A DNA stretch of 22,266 nucleotides from CAYOLL01 sp964404765 [NCBI: uncultured Gemmatimonadota bacterium] (GTDB taxonomy: Bacteria; 4572-55), in contig CAYOLL010000102.1 of NCBI GenBank assembly GCA_964404765.1, positions 1 to 22,266 on the forward strand, in the 5' to 3' direction. Made by a program: the position numbers and the translations under genes. The notes below the pieces were generated by a model. That model ran no database searches and had not been told where the DNA came from. It saw nothing but the letters and a program-made list of their open reading frames with translations. Positions 13,570 to 21,384 of this stretch are shown in pieces. The number at the start of each line of letters is the position of its first letter. Position 1 is the stretch's first letter.

Positions 13570-13599
13570 ATTCTAATAGATAACGCGCCTAAATGTCAA
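13570..13599 (-). promoter_or_regulatory. Sigma-70-type promoter of the PotD-like gene
   Basis: On the minus strand TTGACA (13599-13594) is followed after 18 bases by TAGAAT (13575-13570). The expected transcript starts about 45-50 nt before the ATG at 13516. The perfect -35 box makes this the clearest promoter in the window. Confidence 0.65.
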
Positions 13600-13677
13600 G
13601 CACTTTAAAACTTGTGCCTGATTAAAGGTTTGGCTTTTTTGCTGTGCTGCCCTTTATCCGGAATAATTCATTCATAG

Positions 13678-13691
13678 CGCGGTAAACCGCG
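13678..13691. other. CGCGGTAAACCGCG palindrome
   Basis: A six-base perfect stem with a two-base centre, followed by AAAAATTTTT. It marks the left edge of the repeat block that follows; it could form a small hairpin or be a protein-binding site. Confidence 0.4.
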
Positions 13692-13699
13692 AAAAATTT

Positions 13700-13932
13700 T
13701 TAACCACAGAATTCACGGAACCTGAATTATTCACCACGAAATACACGAAAAGGTTGTCATTTCAAAAGTTATGCATCAAAAACGGGAGAAGTCAAATTTT
13801 AAGCTTGAATTTGATAAACCCTTACTTTTCGTGCCTTTCGCGCATTTCGTAATTAATTTATAAATTGTTCAGGGGAAAGACACGGAACAACTATTTTTAA
13901 CTTTCCGTGCAATTCCGTGTTTTCCGTGGTTA
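13700..13932. repeat. Nested inverted-repeat block of the ACCACAGAA/CACGGAA type
   Basis: TTAACCACAGAATTCACGGA at the left faces its imperfect reverse complement (CCGTGTTTTCCGTGGTTA) near 13915-13932. Inside, ACCACGAAATACACGAAAAG (13733 on) faces CTTTTCGTG...GCATTTCGT (13825-13850). Each arm is built from short CACGGAA or CACGAAA tandem units. From memory, such ACCACAGAGxxCACAGAG blocks are common intergenic repeats in many environmental genomes. No coding potential was seen. Confidence 0.65.
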
Positions 13933-14233
13933 CTTTCAACATTCTTGCGGACAGCGCAAATGTTGGGCTGTCATTTTATAAACACAACAGGCAGGCGGCG
14001 CTTGCGTTTAGCTTTGTGAATAATTGAGATTGTCGAATCTGTTCTTTTTGGTGAATAGGGGTTGACTTATAGATTATTCTGCGCTATTTTTGCCCGGGTT
14101 TGCGACTGCGGGCTTGTCGGGTTAAGCCCGTTGAATGGCATAAAAGCGTCTGTCGGGTGCAGCACAACACCGGCATAAATTCCGGCGCTGCTAACATTTG
14201 ACCTGGAATTGAAAATTGCCGAAAGGAAAACTT
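13933..14233 (+). promoter_or_regulatory. Leader region of the TumE operon: candidate promoter and hairpins
   Basis: TTGACT (14062-14067) and TATTTT (14085-14090) are separated by exactly 17 bases and would start a leader of about 140 nt. Within that leader CGGGCTT (14109-14115) pairs with AAGCCCG (14124-14130), and GCAGC...GCTGC encloses a CCGG palindrome around 14159-14194. The leader may carry an autoregulatory site. Nothing else was recognised in this stretch. Confidence 0.45.
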
Positions 14234-14548
14234 ATGGTAGAAATTACGATCAAAATTCCGGAATACATCAAGGATGTCGTCACCGATGCCGGAGAAACGC
14301 TATACGTGGATGCCTTGCGGGAAGTGGCCATCCGCCGGGTCGGCGCCATGCAAAACCATCTGGAGGATATCCGACGAAAAATCGGTGCTTATGAAGTCCG
14401 CTACCGGCAATCCTTCGAACAATTTGCCGAAAATGTGCCAAACACAGTCGAAGGCCATGATGACTGGATCGAATGGTCGTATCTGGCCAAGTTGCTCAAG
14501 GAACTCGCGTCTCGGCTTGATACGCTAAAACTGGTGGCCGGTCAATGA
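14234..14548 (+). CDS. Probable antitoxin partner of a TumE-type toxin
   Basis: A 104-residue protein with an N-terminal strand (MVEITIKIPEYIKDVV), a predicted helix DALREVAIRRVGAMQNHLED and a second amphipathic helix (about 80-100, WSYLAKLLKELASRLDTLKL). The ATG at 14234 follows AAAGGAAA. Its stop overlaps the next start in ATGA, a four-base overlap that implies coupling. I recognise no helix-turn-helix or AbrB fold, so the antitoxin role is inferred only from position before a TumE/DUF6516 gene and from size and charge. A promoter-like TTGACT-N17-TATTTT lies about 145 nt upstream. Confidence 0.65.
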   Translation: MVEITIKIPEYIKDVVTDAGETLYVDALREVAIRRVGAMQNHLEDIRRKIGAYEVRYRQSFEQFAENVPNTVEGHDDWIEWSYLAKLLKELASRLDTLKLVAGQ

Positions 14549-14898
14549 GCGAACTCGCATTCCGGCAAACGATTCAGACGTTTCCCGCCCTTGTCGTTGC
14601 CGTCGAAACATTGGAATTAACCGCGGAAGAAGGTATCGCGCGGCTAAAGGCTAAACTGCGCTTGTTTGATGGCACATTCTTATGGGTCAGAGAAGTTTGC
14701 ATTCGTGACAGACTTGAAGACTACAGCTATTATTGGCTGAGGCCGGACAATACACCGATCATCGGCTGGGACAATGCGCCCCATCATAAACAGCTTGCTT
14801 CTTTTCCACATCATAAGCACATCGGCAACACGGTAGAATCATCAAATGAGCGAAATTTAACAGATGTTCTAAGCGTTATCACAGAAATGTTACATTAA
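14545..14898 (+). CDS. TumE/DUF6516-family toxin
   Basis: A 117-residue protein carrying the DUF6516 core: LRLFDGTFLWVREVCIRDRL, then EDYSYYWLRPDNTPIIGWDN followed by APHH, and FPHHKHIG. The W75-D-N-A-P-H-H81 and F87-P-H-H-K-H92 motifs are the conserved His-rich features expected of the family. TumE is described as the toxin of a plasmid-borne toxin-antitoxin pair; its biochemical activity is not well defined. The gene overlaps its presumed antitoxin by 4 nt. Its last three codons and the TAA stop fall within a 15-bp sequence that is duplicated beyond a 138-bp element, so insertion occurred at the gene end without changing the protein. Confidence 0.82.
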   Translation: MSELAFRQTIQTFPALVVAVETLELTAEEGIARLKAKLRLFDGTFLWVREVCIRDRLEDYSYYWLRPDNTPIIGWDNAPHHKQLASFPHHKHIGNTVESSNERNLTDVLSVITEMLH

Positions 14899-14899
14899 C

Positions 14900-15037
14900 T
14901 GTACTGGTCAACGACCTGTCGAACACTGTCATTCAGAAGGAATCTTTTTGCAAGTTTGTACAAACGCCGTTAAAAGATTCCTTCTGAATGACGCCCGGTC
15001 AGCTGTGGAAGTGTTCAAGAGGTTGTTGACTAGCACA
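14900..15037. mobile_element. 138-bp MITE with 28-bp terminal repeats and 15-bp target duplication
   Basis: The left end TGTACTGGTCAACGACCT and the reverse-complemented right end TGTGCTAGTCAACAACCT continue to agree to GAACACT (23 of 28). Inside, GTCATTCAGAAGGAATCTTT (14928 on) is the start of a perfect 21-bp inverted repeat with 14972-14992. The element is flanked on both sides by AAATGTTACATTAAC (14885-14899 and 15038-15052), an exact 15-bp direct repeat that is best read as a target site duplication. TGT...ACA ends plus a long duplication recall the IS481 family, but no transposase is present. The right arm has a 17-base segment lacking in the left arm. Confidence 0.88.
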
Positions 15038-15110
15038 AAATGTTACATTAACACTGCAAACATGATAGGTTACACAAATATCCGCATCTCTAAAGTGAAG
15101 CGAGGAGACC

Positions 15111-17804
15111 ATGCGAAGTTGCCGTATTTTATGTCTGCTATTCATCTTATTAATGACAACGAACGGTTGGGCCGAGCCGGACGCGGTGCCGGATCGGCTG
15201 CTGGTCCGGTTTGAAAATCAGGCGGCGCGGCGCAGTGTGGAAGCGCAATTGGCCGGCATCGGCCTGCGCCCCGAAAAGCAGCTTGTGCCGGATTTGGTTA
15301 TTTGGGCCGTTCATCTGGAAGATGCGCAACGCGGCCTGGATCAAGCCTTAATCGAGCTGCGGGCCTTACCCGGCGTGCGTTATGCCCAAAAAGACCATCG
15401 CCTGGCACTGCGCGAAGCCCAGCGGCTGCCGGATGATCCGAACTTCAGCTTATTGTGGAATTTCCATAACAGCAATGACGCCGATATTGACGCGCCGGAA
15501 GCCTGGGCGCTGATTGCCCCGACTGCGCCCGTAGGCGGCACAAACGCCGCCGGTGAAGATATTGTCATCGCTGTGATTGATGACGGATTCCAGACTGATC
15601 ATACGGATTTTGCCGCTAATTTATGGATCAATTCGCATGAGACAAAGGACGGCATCGACAATGACGGCAACGGCTATATCGACGACATCAACGGCTGGAA
15701 TGTTTATGACACCAACGCCAGCATTCCAATTAACAGTCATGGCACCCATGTGGCCGGAATATTGGGCGCGGTCGGTAACAATGCCCGGCAATTGGCCGGC
15801 CTCAACTGGCGGGTCAAGGTCATGACCGTTGCCGGCGAGTCGGAAACCACCTCGATTGTTACCGCAGCCTATGCTTATGTCATTGCCGTCAAGCGGATGT
15901 ATCTGGCGTCGCACGGTCAGAAAGGGGCCAATGTCGTTGCCACAAACAGCAGTTTTGGCGTGGATTTTGCCAAATGCGCAAACGGCGACTACCCAATCTG
16001 GAACGATCTATACAATGAAATGGGCTCGCTCGGCATTTTGAGCGCCGCCGCCACCATGAACAACGGCTCCAATGTTGATGTGTCCGGCGATGTGCCCACC
16101 AGTTGCGACAGTCCCTACATCATCAGCGTCACCGCCACCAACTCGTCCGATCAGCGCAGCTATGCCTATGGCGCGACAACCATCGACCTGGGTGCGCCCG
16201 GCGTCGGTGTGTATAGTTTGGTGCCGACCAACAGTTTTGGCAGCAAAACCGGCACTTCTATGGCTGCGCCGCATGTGGCCGGAGCCGTCGGTTTTTTGCA
16301 CGCGGTAGCCAGTCCGGGTCTCATCAGCTACTATCATCAATTTCCGGATTCTGCCGCGTTGCAGATGAAAAAAATGATCTTAAGCAGTGTAGACAGCTTG
16401 CCGACGTTAAGCGGCGCAACAGCAACCGTATCCGGCGGCAGGCTCAATCTGTACAAAGCCGCTCTGCTGGCGCGCGATTACGGTCAGGGTTCCGGAATTC
16501 AGTTGACGGTGGACACCGATGTTGTCAAAGCCGGGCAAAGCATTCTGTTGCCGATTCGGGTTGTTTTTCCGCCCGATACGCTTATCAGCGCTTTTGAATT
16601 GCGGCTGAACGGCGAATATCAGGCCCAATTAGAATTTAAAGGCGTGGTCACCGCCAATAGTCTGACGGGCTTGGCCGGCTGGCAAGTCGTGACCAATGAG
16701 CGGCAGGATGAATTACTCATCGCGGGCATCGGCGCAAAGGATATAAAAGGGGAAGGCGTTCTATTCTGGCTCAATTTTCAGGCGCGTGAAGCAGCGCAAG
16801 GCTTTGTGCCGGTAGAAGTTCAAAGCGCGCTGTTCAATACCGGTGAGGTGCCGGTTCAGATCACTTCCGGCGGCTTGTGGGTATTGGCCCCCGGCTTATA
16901 TGGCGATGTGGATTTGAACGAAGCGGTTCAGGCGTACGATGCCGCCCTTGTTTTAAAACATCTGGTCGGCCTGCTGACGCTCAATCCGCAGCAGGAAAGG
17001 CTGGCCAATGTCACCAGCGATACCACTTTATCAGCGTTGGATGCCTCCATCATTTTGCAATATGTGGTAGAGCTGATCGGCAATCTGCCCTATGACACCA
17101 CCGACACGTTTAACGCCACCGGCCAAATCACCATGCCCAGGGTGGAGACCAACCCCGGCAAAACCGTTATCGTGCCGCTCACGCTCAGCCACGGCGCCAA
17201 TATTTTTGCGTTCGAAGCGGAAATTGCCTACGATCCGGCGATGTTGGAATTTGTGGACATCGTTTGGCCGCCGGCCTGGGATGGTTTTACCAAATCCGTC
17301 AACAAAAAAGGCGGGGTTATTTCTGTCGCCGGGGCCAGTGCGTTGGCAGACGGCGCAGCCTCAATTTTTGCCGAGCTTCATTTTACGACCCAGCAAGACT
17401 TTAGTGACGGTGAAACCGCCGTGCGCCTGCTCAGGCTGCGCTGGAACGAAGACCCGGTGATGCTGAATAGCGCCGAAGCCGTCATCCATTCCAAACCGCT
17501 TGGCATTGAAGAGCCTGCGCCGGACAGCCTGCCGTTTGCCCTGCAACAAAGCTATCCCAATCCTTTTAACGACGCGACTGTTATTCGCTTCAGTTTGCCG
17601 GCGGCGCAGCATATCACGCTGAAAATTTATGACACCGCCGGTCGTCTGATTCACACCCTGATTGAGGCGGATTTGCCGGCCGGCCCGCATCAGGTTACTT
17701 TTAAGCCGACGCAGTCGAACCTGGCTTCCGGTATTTACTTTTATGAATTACGCGCCGGGTCAAACCTGACCGCGCGTAAGAAGATGGTGCTCTTGCGCAG
17801 TTAA
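15111..17804 (+). CDS. Secreted subtilisin-like protease with cohesin, dockerin and Por/T9SS sorting modules
   Basis: An 897-residue exported protein. Domains in order: signal peptide (1-21, ending GWA); fervidolysin-type inhibitory propeptide (about 27-98, DRLLVRF...YAQKDH); S8 catalytic domain (about 110-455) with D157 in IVIAVIDDGF, H210 in NSHGTHVAGILG, oxyanion N279 and S383 in GTSMAAPHVAG; cohesin-like module (about 463-575); dockerin-like pair (about 596-660, GDVDLNEAVQAYDAALVLKH and TLSALDASIILQYVVELIG); second cohesin-like module (about 673-765); C-terminal sorting domain (810-897, SYPNPFN...GIYFYELRAG). The sorting domain implies type IX-like export and surface anchoring or release. 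GAGGAG precedes the ATG. A D/N-rich loop at 179-192 probably binds calcium. The gene starts just after the MITE and ends at a terminator. Confidence 0.9.
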   Translation: MRSCRILCLLFILLMTTNGWAEPDAVPDRLLVRFENQAARRSVEAQLAGIGLRPEKQLVPDLVIWAVHLEDAQRGLDQALIELRALPGVRYAQKDHRLALREAQRLPDDPNFSLLWNFHNSNDADIDAPEAWALIAPTAPVGGTNAAGEDIVIAVIDDGFQTDHTDFAANLWINSHETKDGIDNDGNGYIDDINGWNVYDTNASIPINSHGTHVAGILGAVGNNARQLAGLNWRVKVMTVAGESETTSIVTAAYAYVIAVKRMYLASHGQKGANVVATNSSFGVDFAKCANGDYPIWNDLYNEMGSLGILSAAATMNNGSNVDVSGDVPTSCDSPYIISVTATNSSDQRSYAYGATTIDLGAPGVGVYSLVPTNSFGSKTGTSMAAPHVAGAVGFLHAVASPGLISYYHQFPDSAALQMKKMILSSVDSLPTLSGATATVSGGRLNLYKAALLARDYGQGSGIQLTVDTDVVKAGQSILLPIRVVFPPDTLISAFELRLNGEYQAQLEFKGVVTANSLTGLAGWQVVTNERQDELLIAGIGAKDIKGEGVLFWLNFQAREAAQGFVPVEVQSALFNTGEVPVQITSGGLWVLAPGLYGDVDLNEAVQAYDAALVLKHLVGLLTLNPQQERLANVTSDTTLSALDASIILQYVVELIGNLPYDTTDTFNATGQITMPRVETNPGKTVIVPLTLSHGANIFAFEAEIAYDPAMLEFVDIVWPPAWDGFTKSVNKKGGVISVAGASALADGAASIFAELHFTTQQDFSDGETAVRLLRLRWNEDPVMLNSAEAVIHSKPLGIEEPAPDSLPFALQQSYPNPFNDATVIRFSLPAAQHITLKIYDTAGRLIHTLIEADLPAGPHQVTFKPTQSNLASGIYFYELRAGSNLTARKKMVLLRS

Positions 17805-17840
17805 CGATCACAGCCCGGTAACGATATCCTGATAAAATGC

Positions 17841-17875
17841 AAAAAGGCGATTCATGCCGAATCGCCTTTGGTATT
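17841..17875 (+). terminator. Intrinsic terminator after the protease gene
   Basis: AAAGGCGATTC (17843-17853) and GAATCGCCTTT (17859-17869) form a perfect 11-bp stem with a five-base loop. The stem ends in Ts, and the run continues GGTATTATT. It lies 37 nt after the protease stop codon. Confidence 0.85.
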
Positions 17876-17938
17876 ATTGTCATAAAGGGGTGGCTGCAGG
17901 AGCAACCATTAAGATTACTCCTGCGAGCCGTTTTAGTT

Positions 17939-18070
17939 TTAGTAACTGTTCATCCGGAGGATGAGGGCCACCAAAGCTAATGTTTTAACTTCATTTGATA
18001 CTTCAGCCGGCAAAATCGTTTGCAGAATTGCGAGCAAAGCAACCAAAGAAGTCATGCGTAAATTTCGCAT
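17939..18070 (-). CDS. Small hydrophobic peptide (43 aa)
   Basis: ATG 18070-18068 follows AAGGAT by 6 nt; the frame ends at TAA 17941-17939. The product, starting MRNLRMTSLVALLAILQTIL and then PAEVSNEVKTLALVALIL, has two hydrophobic stretches with a short charged turn, suggesting a small membrane peptide or an uncleaved signal-like sequence. The MRNLR start and its DNA context (TTATGCGAAATTT) match the start of the PotD-like lipoprotein. It lies 88 nt downstream of the VirD4-like ATPase on the same strand and may share its transcript. A 7-bp hairpin (GCAGGAG 17896-17902, CTCCTGC 17918-17924) follows its stop. It could also be a gene remnant. Confidence 0.4.
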   Translation of the reverse strand: MRNLRMTSLVALLAILQTILPAEVSNEVKTLALVALILRMNSY

Positions 18071-18158
18071 AAGTTTATCCTTCAGCTTATATAACTCAAC
18101 CGTTATTCGTTGAGCGCGACCTTTACGAAATTCAAGGTAATATTAGCCCAGTTCGCTG

Positions 18159-21035
18159 TCAATATTTTTTCTTGCTCTTCTTTTTATTCATGCCCGATGT
18201 CACAGATTGAGGAAGTAATTTTGGGCTGGATTCAAGTTCCGATGTACTTCGGTGTTCAACTAAGCTGCGATGTTCTTGAAAATAGTTTGGGTTATCTCTA
18301 AGGCCATTCTGGCGATTTTTAATGATTGATTTCACTTCTTCCCGTTTCGTATAAAGACGGATATTTGCCCGATAGATGCTCTCTTTGTATGAGAGCAGTT
18401 CTTTTCTAAGTTCTTGCTTTTTCAAATGCAATGAGGGCGATTTGACGCGGAGATGAATCGTTGGGGGGACGCCGGTTGCTTTTGGATTTCGCGGCAATTT
18501 GACGTAAGCTTCCCCTTGGCGCAGTGCCCGAATTTTTTTGATGGATTCGTTCTCGAATTCCGGCAACGTTTTAAACTGCCGGCTGGTTATTTCTTTAAAC
18601 GGAACGGGTTCCATATGCACTTGCGTTCCCACAGTTTGTGTGCTTGATCTAGTATTTGAATCGCTTTCACCGGTACCGGATGAGTAGCCTTCGGGAAGAT
18701 GGAGTAAAACTGTTTCTGAGCGACTGTTCCATTTGTTGTATCCAGTAGTCGTCGAAAAAGATTGAGAATATGATTGATGCTGGCGTTCCGTTTCAATTAT
18801 TTCCGTTTTTGTTGACTTTATTGTATCTTTGACCTCATACGTGTCCCAGGTGTCACGGAACAGCAAATCCGCTAAAGTTTTATCTCCGTCAGGTTCTTCT
18901 GTTTGAAAAACAACCCGAAATCGAGCATTGGTGATAATGGATTTGTAGAAATAATCATCCTTCATTAGCTGATACAATCCCTGATGGGCCAAAATGAAGT
19001 GGAGTCCATGACTTCGGCAAGTCTCTAATACCCGCGCTATTTTATCGGAAACGTATTTTTCAAACTCGTCCACATAAACAAAATAAGGATGGCCATTGCG
19101 ATGCCGACGATATAACTCGTGGATTATCCATACTCCCAAAAAGTCCGCCCCGCTTTCAGGTAAATTATCATCGTGGCTTTCCAAATTGATCAATACAATC
19201 TTGTTTTCGTTAACGATTTTTTCAAAATCCAGTGATTTGGTATGATCGCCAAAGAGTTCGCGAATGCTGGAACTGGCCCGAGTAATGGCTTGAACGTATG
19301 ATACGACATCTTCGGCTCGAGTTGAGAATTGATTGTTTTCGAGTTGATCATCAAGCCGTTCCCAATCGCTCTTTAAATCACCATCGGGAAGATTTTTAAT
19401 AATGTTTTGCCTTATTTTGGATCCCCGGTGAAGTAAGTCATCCAACTCAAAAAAGGTCAATTGCGTTTGAACCAAGGTACGAAAGGTGGTGCGTAGCATG
19501 TTTTCAATTTTTTTATAATCCGGGTTGCCGGGGTAAAGCTTCCAAGCTTTCACGCAGGATTCAACCAACCACTCCACATGGGCTTCTCGCTTGTTCATGT
19601 CGTCAAGTTTGAAGGGATTTAGATTTAGAACAAACGGAATTTCAATATCGGAAGGTTCAAGCAAAACAATTCGGTCGGCCGGTATTGCTTTCTCACGGCA
19701 ATACCAGAGAACACGATGATATAAATCGCCTTTTGGATCAATCAAGCAAAACCCTCTGCCGGCATCAAGGTCATCCTGAATCATGACTTCCATAAAGGTT
19801 GATTTTCCCGAACCGGCCGCGCCGACAATATGCGTGTGAACGCCATGAATTCGGGTCTTTGACTCAAGCCACAACTCCAAATAGTTCTTAACTTCGTCAT
19901 CAAAGTAAGCGCCCAAGTGAAGCAACTCGTTTTGATGTGACGCAATATATTCCTGAATGCGTTTGTCTTTCTCAGCTATCAATTTTTGGCGTTCCGCTTC
20001 CAAGATTTGATTTCGACGGGTTTCAAAGAGTAAGTTAAGCTTTTCAACGAGGTCGTTTACAGAAACAAACCTTTCTCGTGATACTGACGCGTTCGATTTG
20101 TATATTTGTTGAGAAATTCTCTCTCTGATAAATGGAACGAGACGATTTCGTTGGTCTAAAGCGATACAACTCGATATAATTTCGCTGGCAATCCTGCGCA
20201 AAATCGGCTCAAACACACACAAAAGAAGTTCATTAACAACAAGCTGGTTTGTTGGAGAATATGAGTCTTGCCTTTTCAATTGGGGCTGCGTCGTATCTTC
20301 ATTTAGCCATTCTTCACAAATCTCAAGAGCGGTTTTGGGTTTCCATCCAAGCCGCCACTCTAAAACCCGTTGGAAGTACTCAGGTTTGACTTCGTGATTT
20401 TCAATGAATTCAATAAGTTTCTCGTATTCGGACGGGTCTAAAAATTGACGGTGCTTTCCGATTACAGAAAGGCATTGACGCTGATTAAAGCCAAAATTTT
20501 TGATAGGTTCACTTGCTGCTGTAATAATTGGTTCTGGCAAAGACTTCTCGTCCGCTTTCTCTTTAGTAAAGAGCCATTTAATGCCAAAAACGATTCCGAC
20601 AACAATGCCAACAAGTGCGATTATTCCGTATTCGATGGCCAATATGTGTACAAAGTCCTTGAAAGGGAGATCTACATACCATTCATAAAGAAGCCAAAAA
20701 ATGTAAATACCAGAAAGGACAAGAATAAGGCAAATTAATGCCAGAAAAAGTCCAAAACATACCTCTAAACATGTCCATAAAAACGCATTAAAATTTGGAT
20801 ATGAGGTTAGTTTAGAAATTTTTGCTTTCATAGTATTAATGTTGAACAACTCTGGCCCTGTATCCCAGTCTGGCCCTGTACCCCAGTCTGGCCTTGTATC
20901 CCAGAAACTACCTCCGTAAGTGTAAAGCAACCAATAAATCAAGTAAACCAAAGCACCTAATGGGGCTATTAATGCTACAAATCCTGCTAAATATGCTATC
21001 ATAGCGGCAGCAACAACAGCAAGCCAGAAGTGCAT
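18159..21035 (-). CDS. VirD4/TraG-like membrane ATPase (coupling-protein-type, orphan)
   Basis: A 958-residue protein. The N-terminus has hydrophobic helices at about 4-40, then a WDTxPD repeat, then further helices around 85-115 and 125-155. A helical linker follows, then a RecA-type motor like conjugative coupling proteins: Walker A GAAGSGKST at 405-413, CLIDPKGDLYHRVLW, Walker B YFVYVDEFEKYVSD (D656-E657) and CRSHGLHFILAHQGLYQL. These pump DNA in type IV systems. The C-terminal 250 residues are Ser/Thr/Gln-rich, then basic (MNKKKSKKKY end). ATG 21035 is preferred (AGAGAG upstream); a TTG eight codons earlier is possible. No relaxase, mating-pair gene or oriT is visible. The C-terminal all-alpha domain expected inside VirD4 is not obvious. 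It may serve a mobile element lying elsewhere, or a defence function. Confidence 0.82.
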   Translation of the reverse strand: MHFWLAVVAAAMIAYLAGFVALIAPLGALVYLIYWLLYTYGGSFWDTRPDWGTGPDWDTGPELFNINTMKAKISKLTSYPNFNAFLWTCLEVCFGLFLALICLILVLSGIYIFWLLYEWYVDLPFKDFVHILAIEYGIIALVGIVVGIVFGIKWLFTKEKADEKSLPEPIITAASEPIKNFGFNQRQCLSVIGKHRQFLDPSEYEKLIEFIENHEVKPEYFQRVLEWRLGWKPKTALEICEEWLNEDTTQPQLKRQDSYSPTNQLVVNELLLCVFEPILRRIASEIISSCIALDQRNRLVPFIRERISQQIYKSNASVSRERFVSVNDLVEKLNLLFETRRNQILEAERQKLIAEKDKRIQEYIASHQNELLHLGAYFDDEVKNYLELWLESKTRIHGVHTHIVGAAGSGKSTFMEVMIQDDLDAGRGFCLIDPKGDLYHRVLWYCREKAIPADRIVLLEPSDIEIPFVLNLNPFKLDDMNKREAHVEWLVESCVKAWKLYPGNPDYKKIENMLRTTFRTLVQTQLTFFELDDLLHRGSKIRQNIIKNLPDGDLKSDWERLDDQLENNQFSTRAEDVVSYVQAITRASSSIRELFGDHTKSLDFEKIVNENKIVLINLESHDDNLPESGADFLGVWIIHELYRRHRNGHPYFVYVDEFEKYVSDKIARVLETCRSHGLHFILAHQGLYQLMKDDYFYKSIITNARFRVVFQTEEPDGDKTLADLLFRDTWDTYEVKDTIKSTKTEIIETERQHQSYSQSFSTTTGYNKWNSRSETVLLHLPEGYSSGTGESDSNTRSSTQTVGTQVHMEPVPFKEITSRQFKTLPEFENESIKKIRALRQGEAYVKLPRNPKATGVPPTIHLRVKSPSLHLKKQELRKELLSYKESIYRANIRLYTKREEVKSIIKNRQNGLRDNPNYFQEHRSLVEHRSTSELESSPKLLPQSVTSGMNKKKSKKKY
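20851..20904 (-). repeat. Three 18-bp tandem units in the ATPase N-terminus
   Basis: TCTGGCCCTGTATCCCAG recurs three times with small changes and encodes WDTRPD, WGTGPD and WDTGPE at residues 45-62. It lies between the first membrane helices and the next hydrophobic region, probably as an exposed loop. Confidence 0.85.
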
Positions 21036-21107
21036 TTTTGTGCTCTCTTTTATACACAATCATTTTTACAAGACGTTGTAACTATCGGGTTTAAAAGTAT
21101 CTTCATC

Positions 21108-21135
21108 AACCTATGCAGTTTACTTCGATTGTCAA
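21108..21135 (-). promoter_or_regulatory. Candidate promoter of the VirD4-like ATPase
   Basis: TTGACA (21135-21130) and TAGGTT (21113-21108) are 16 bases apart on the minus strand, giving a 5' leader of about 70 nt. The -35 box is perfect but the -10 box is weak. It lies immediately beyond the end of the uvrA remnant. Confidence 0.35.
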
Positions 21136-21149
21136 GGCCAATATGACCG

Positions 21150-21300
21150 AGAATTTCTGTTTGATGTGGGACTTTGGAGCGCGGGTTGCGGCTGGTCGTT
21201 TTCTAAATGGCCGGGGACAGCCCTTCGCTGTAGTCCACATCCGGCTTTTCCATCTGGTCCCTTCGACAAGCTTAGGGCAGGCTCCAAAACTGCCGGACAA
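21150..21300 (-). pseudogene. uvrA: Degenerate internal fragment of uvrA (copy A)
   Basis: Read on the minus strand the segment gives RQF, then after a palindromic insertion QMEKPDVDYSEGLSPAI, an in-frame TAG, and KTTSRNPRSKVPHQTEI. UvrA has [20 protein letters not shown] then [26 protein letters not shown] in its N-terminal part, so order and spacing fit. Both the stop and the insertion show decay. Homology ends at TEI, the same place where copy B (22088-22266) ends. It lies between the ATPase and the AbrB-PIN pair. Confidence 0.85.
21257..21284. repeat. PFDKLRAG-type palindromic insertion in uvrA copy A
   Basis: The segment CCCTTCGACAAGCTTAGGG plus CAGGCTCC interrupts the uvrA match between codons for RQF and QM. 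One frame reads GPFDKLRAGSKT and another LSLSKGP, the peptides typical of a palindromic repeat often found inside annotated proteins in many genomes. Copy B lacks an insertion at this point. Confidence 0.8.
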
Positions 21301-21384
21301 AAATTGGCTTGCAATGTATGCGCTCATTGCGTATCATTCAAGAACAAACTTTGTGCGTTCAACATCAACAGCGAGGATAGCAAA

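Noticed and set aside
14948-15214. 88-residue plus-strand frame across the MITE and the protease start
   Set aside because: It begins inside the mobile element, overlaps the protease signal peptide in another frame and shows no family features.
21166-21384. 73-residue N-terminal extension of the AbrB-type antitoxin
   Set aside because: It reads through the antisense of the uvrA remnant and its palindromic insertion; the ATG at 21385 has a ribosome-binding site and begins the AbrB fold.
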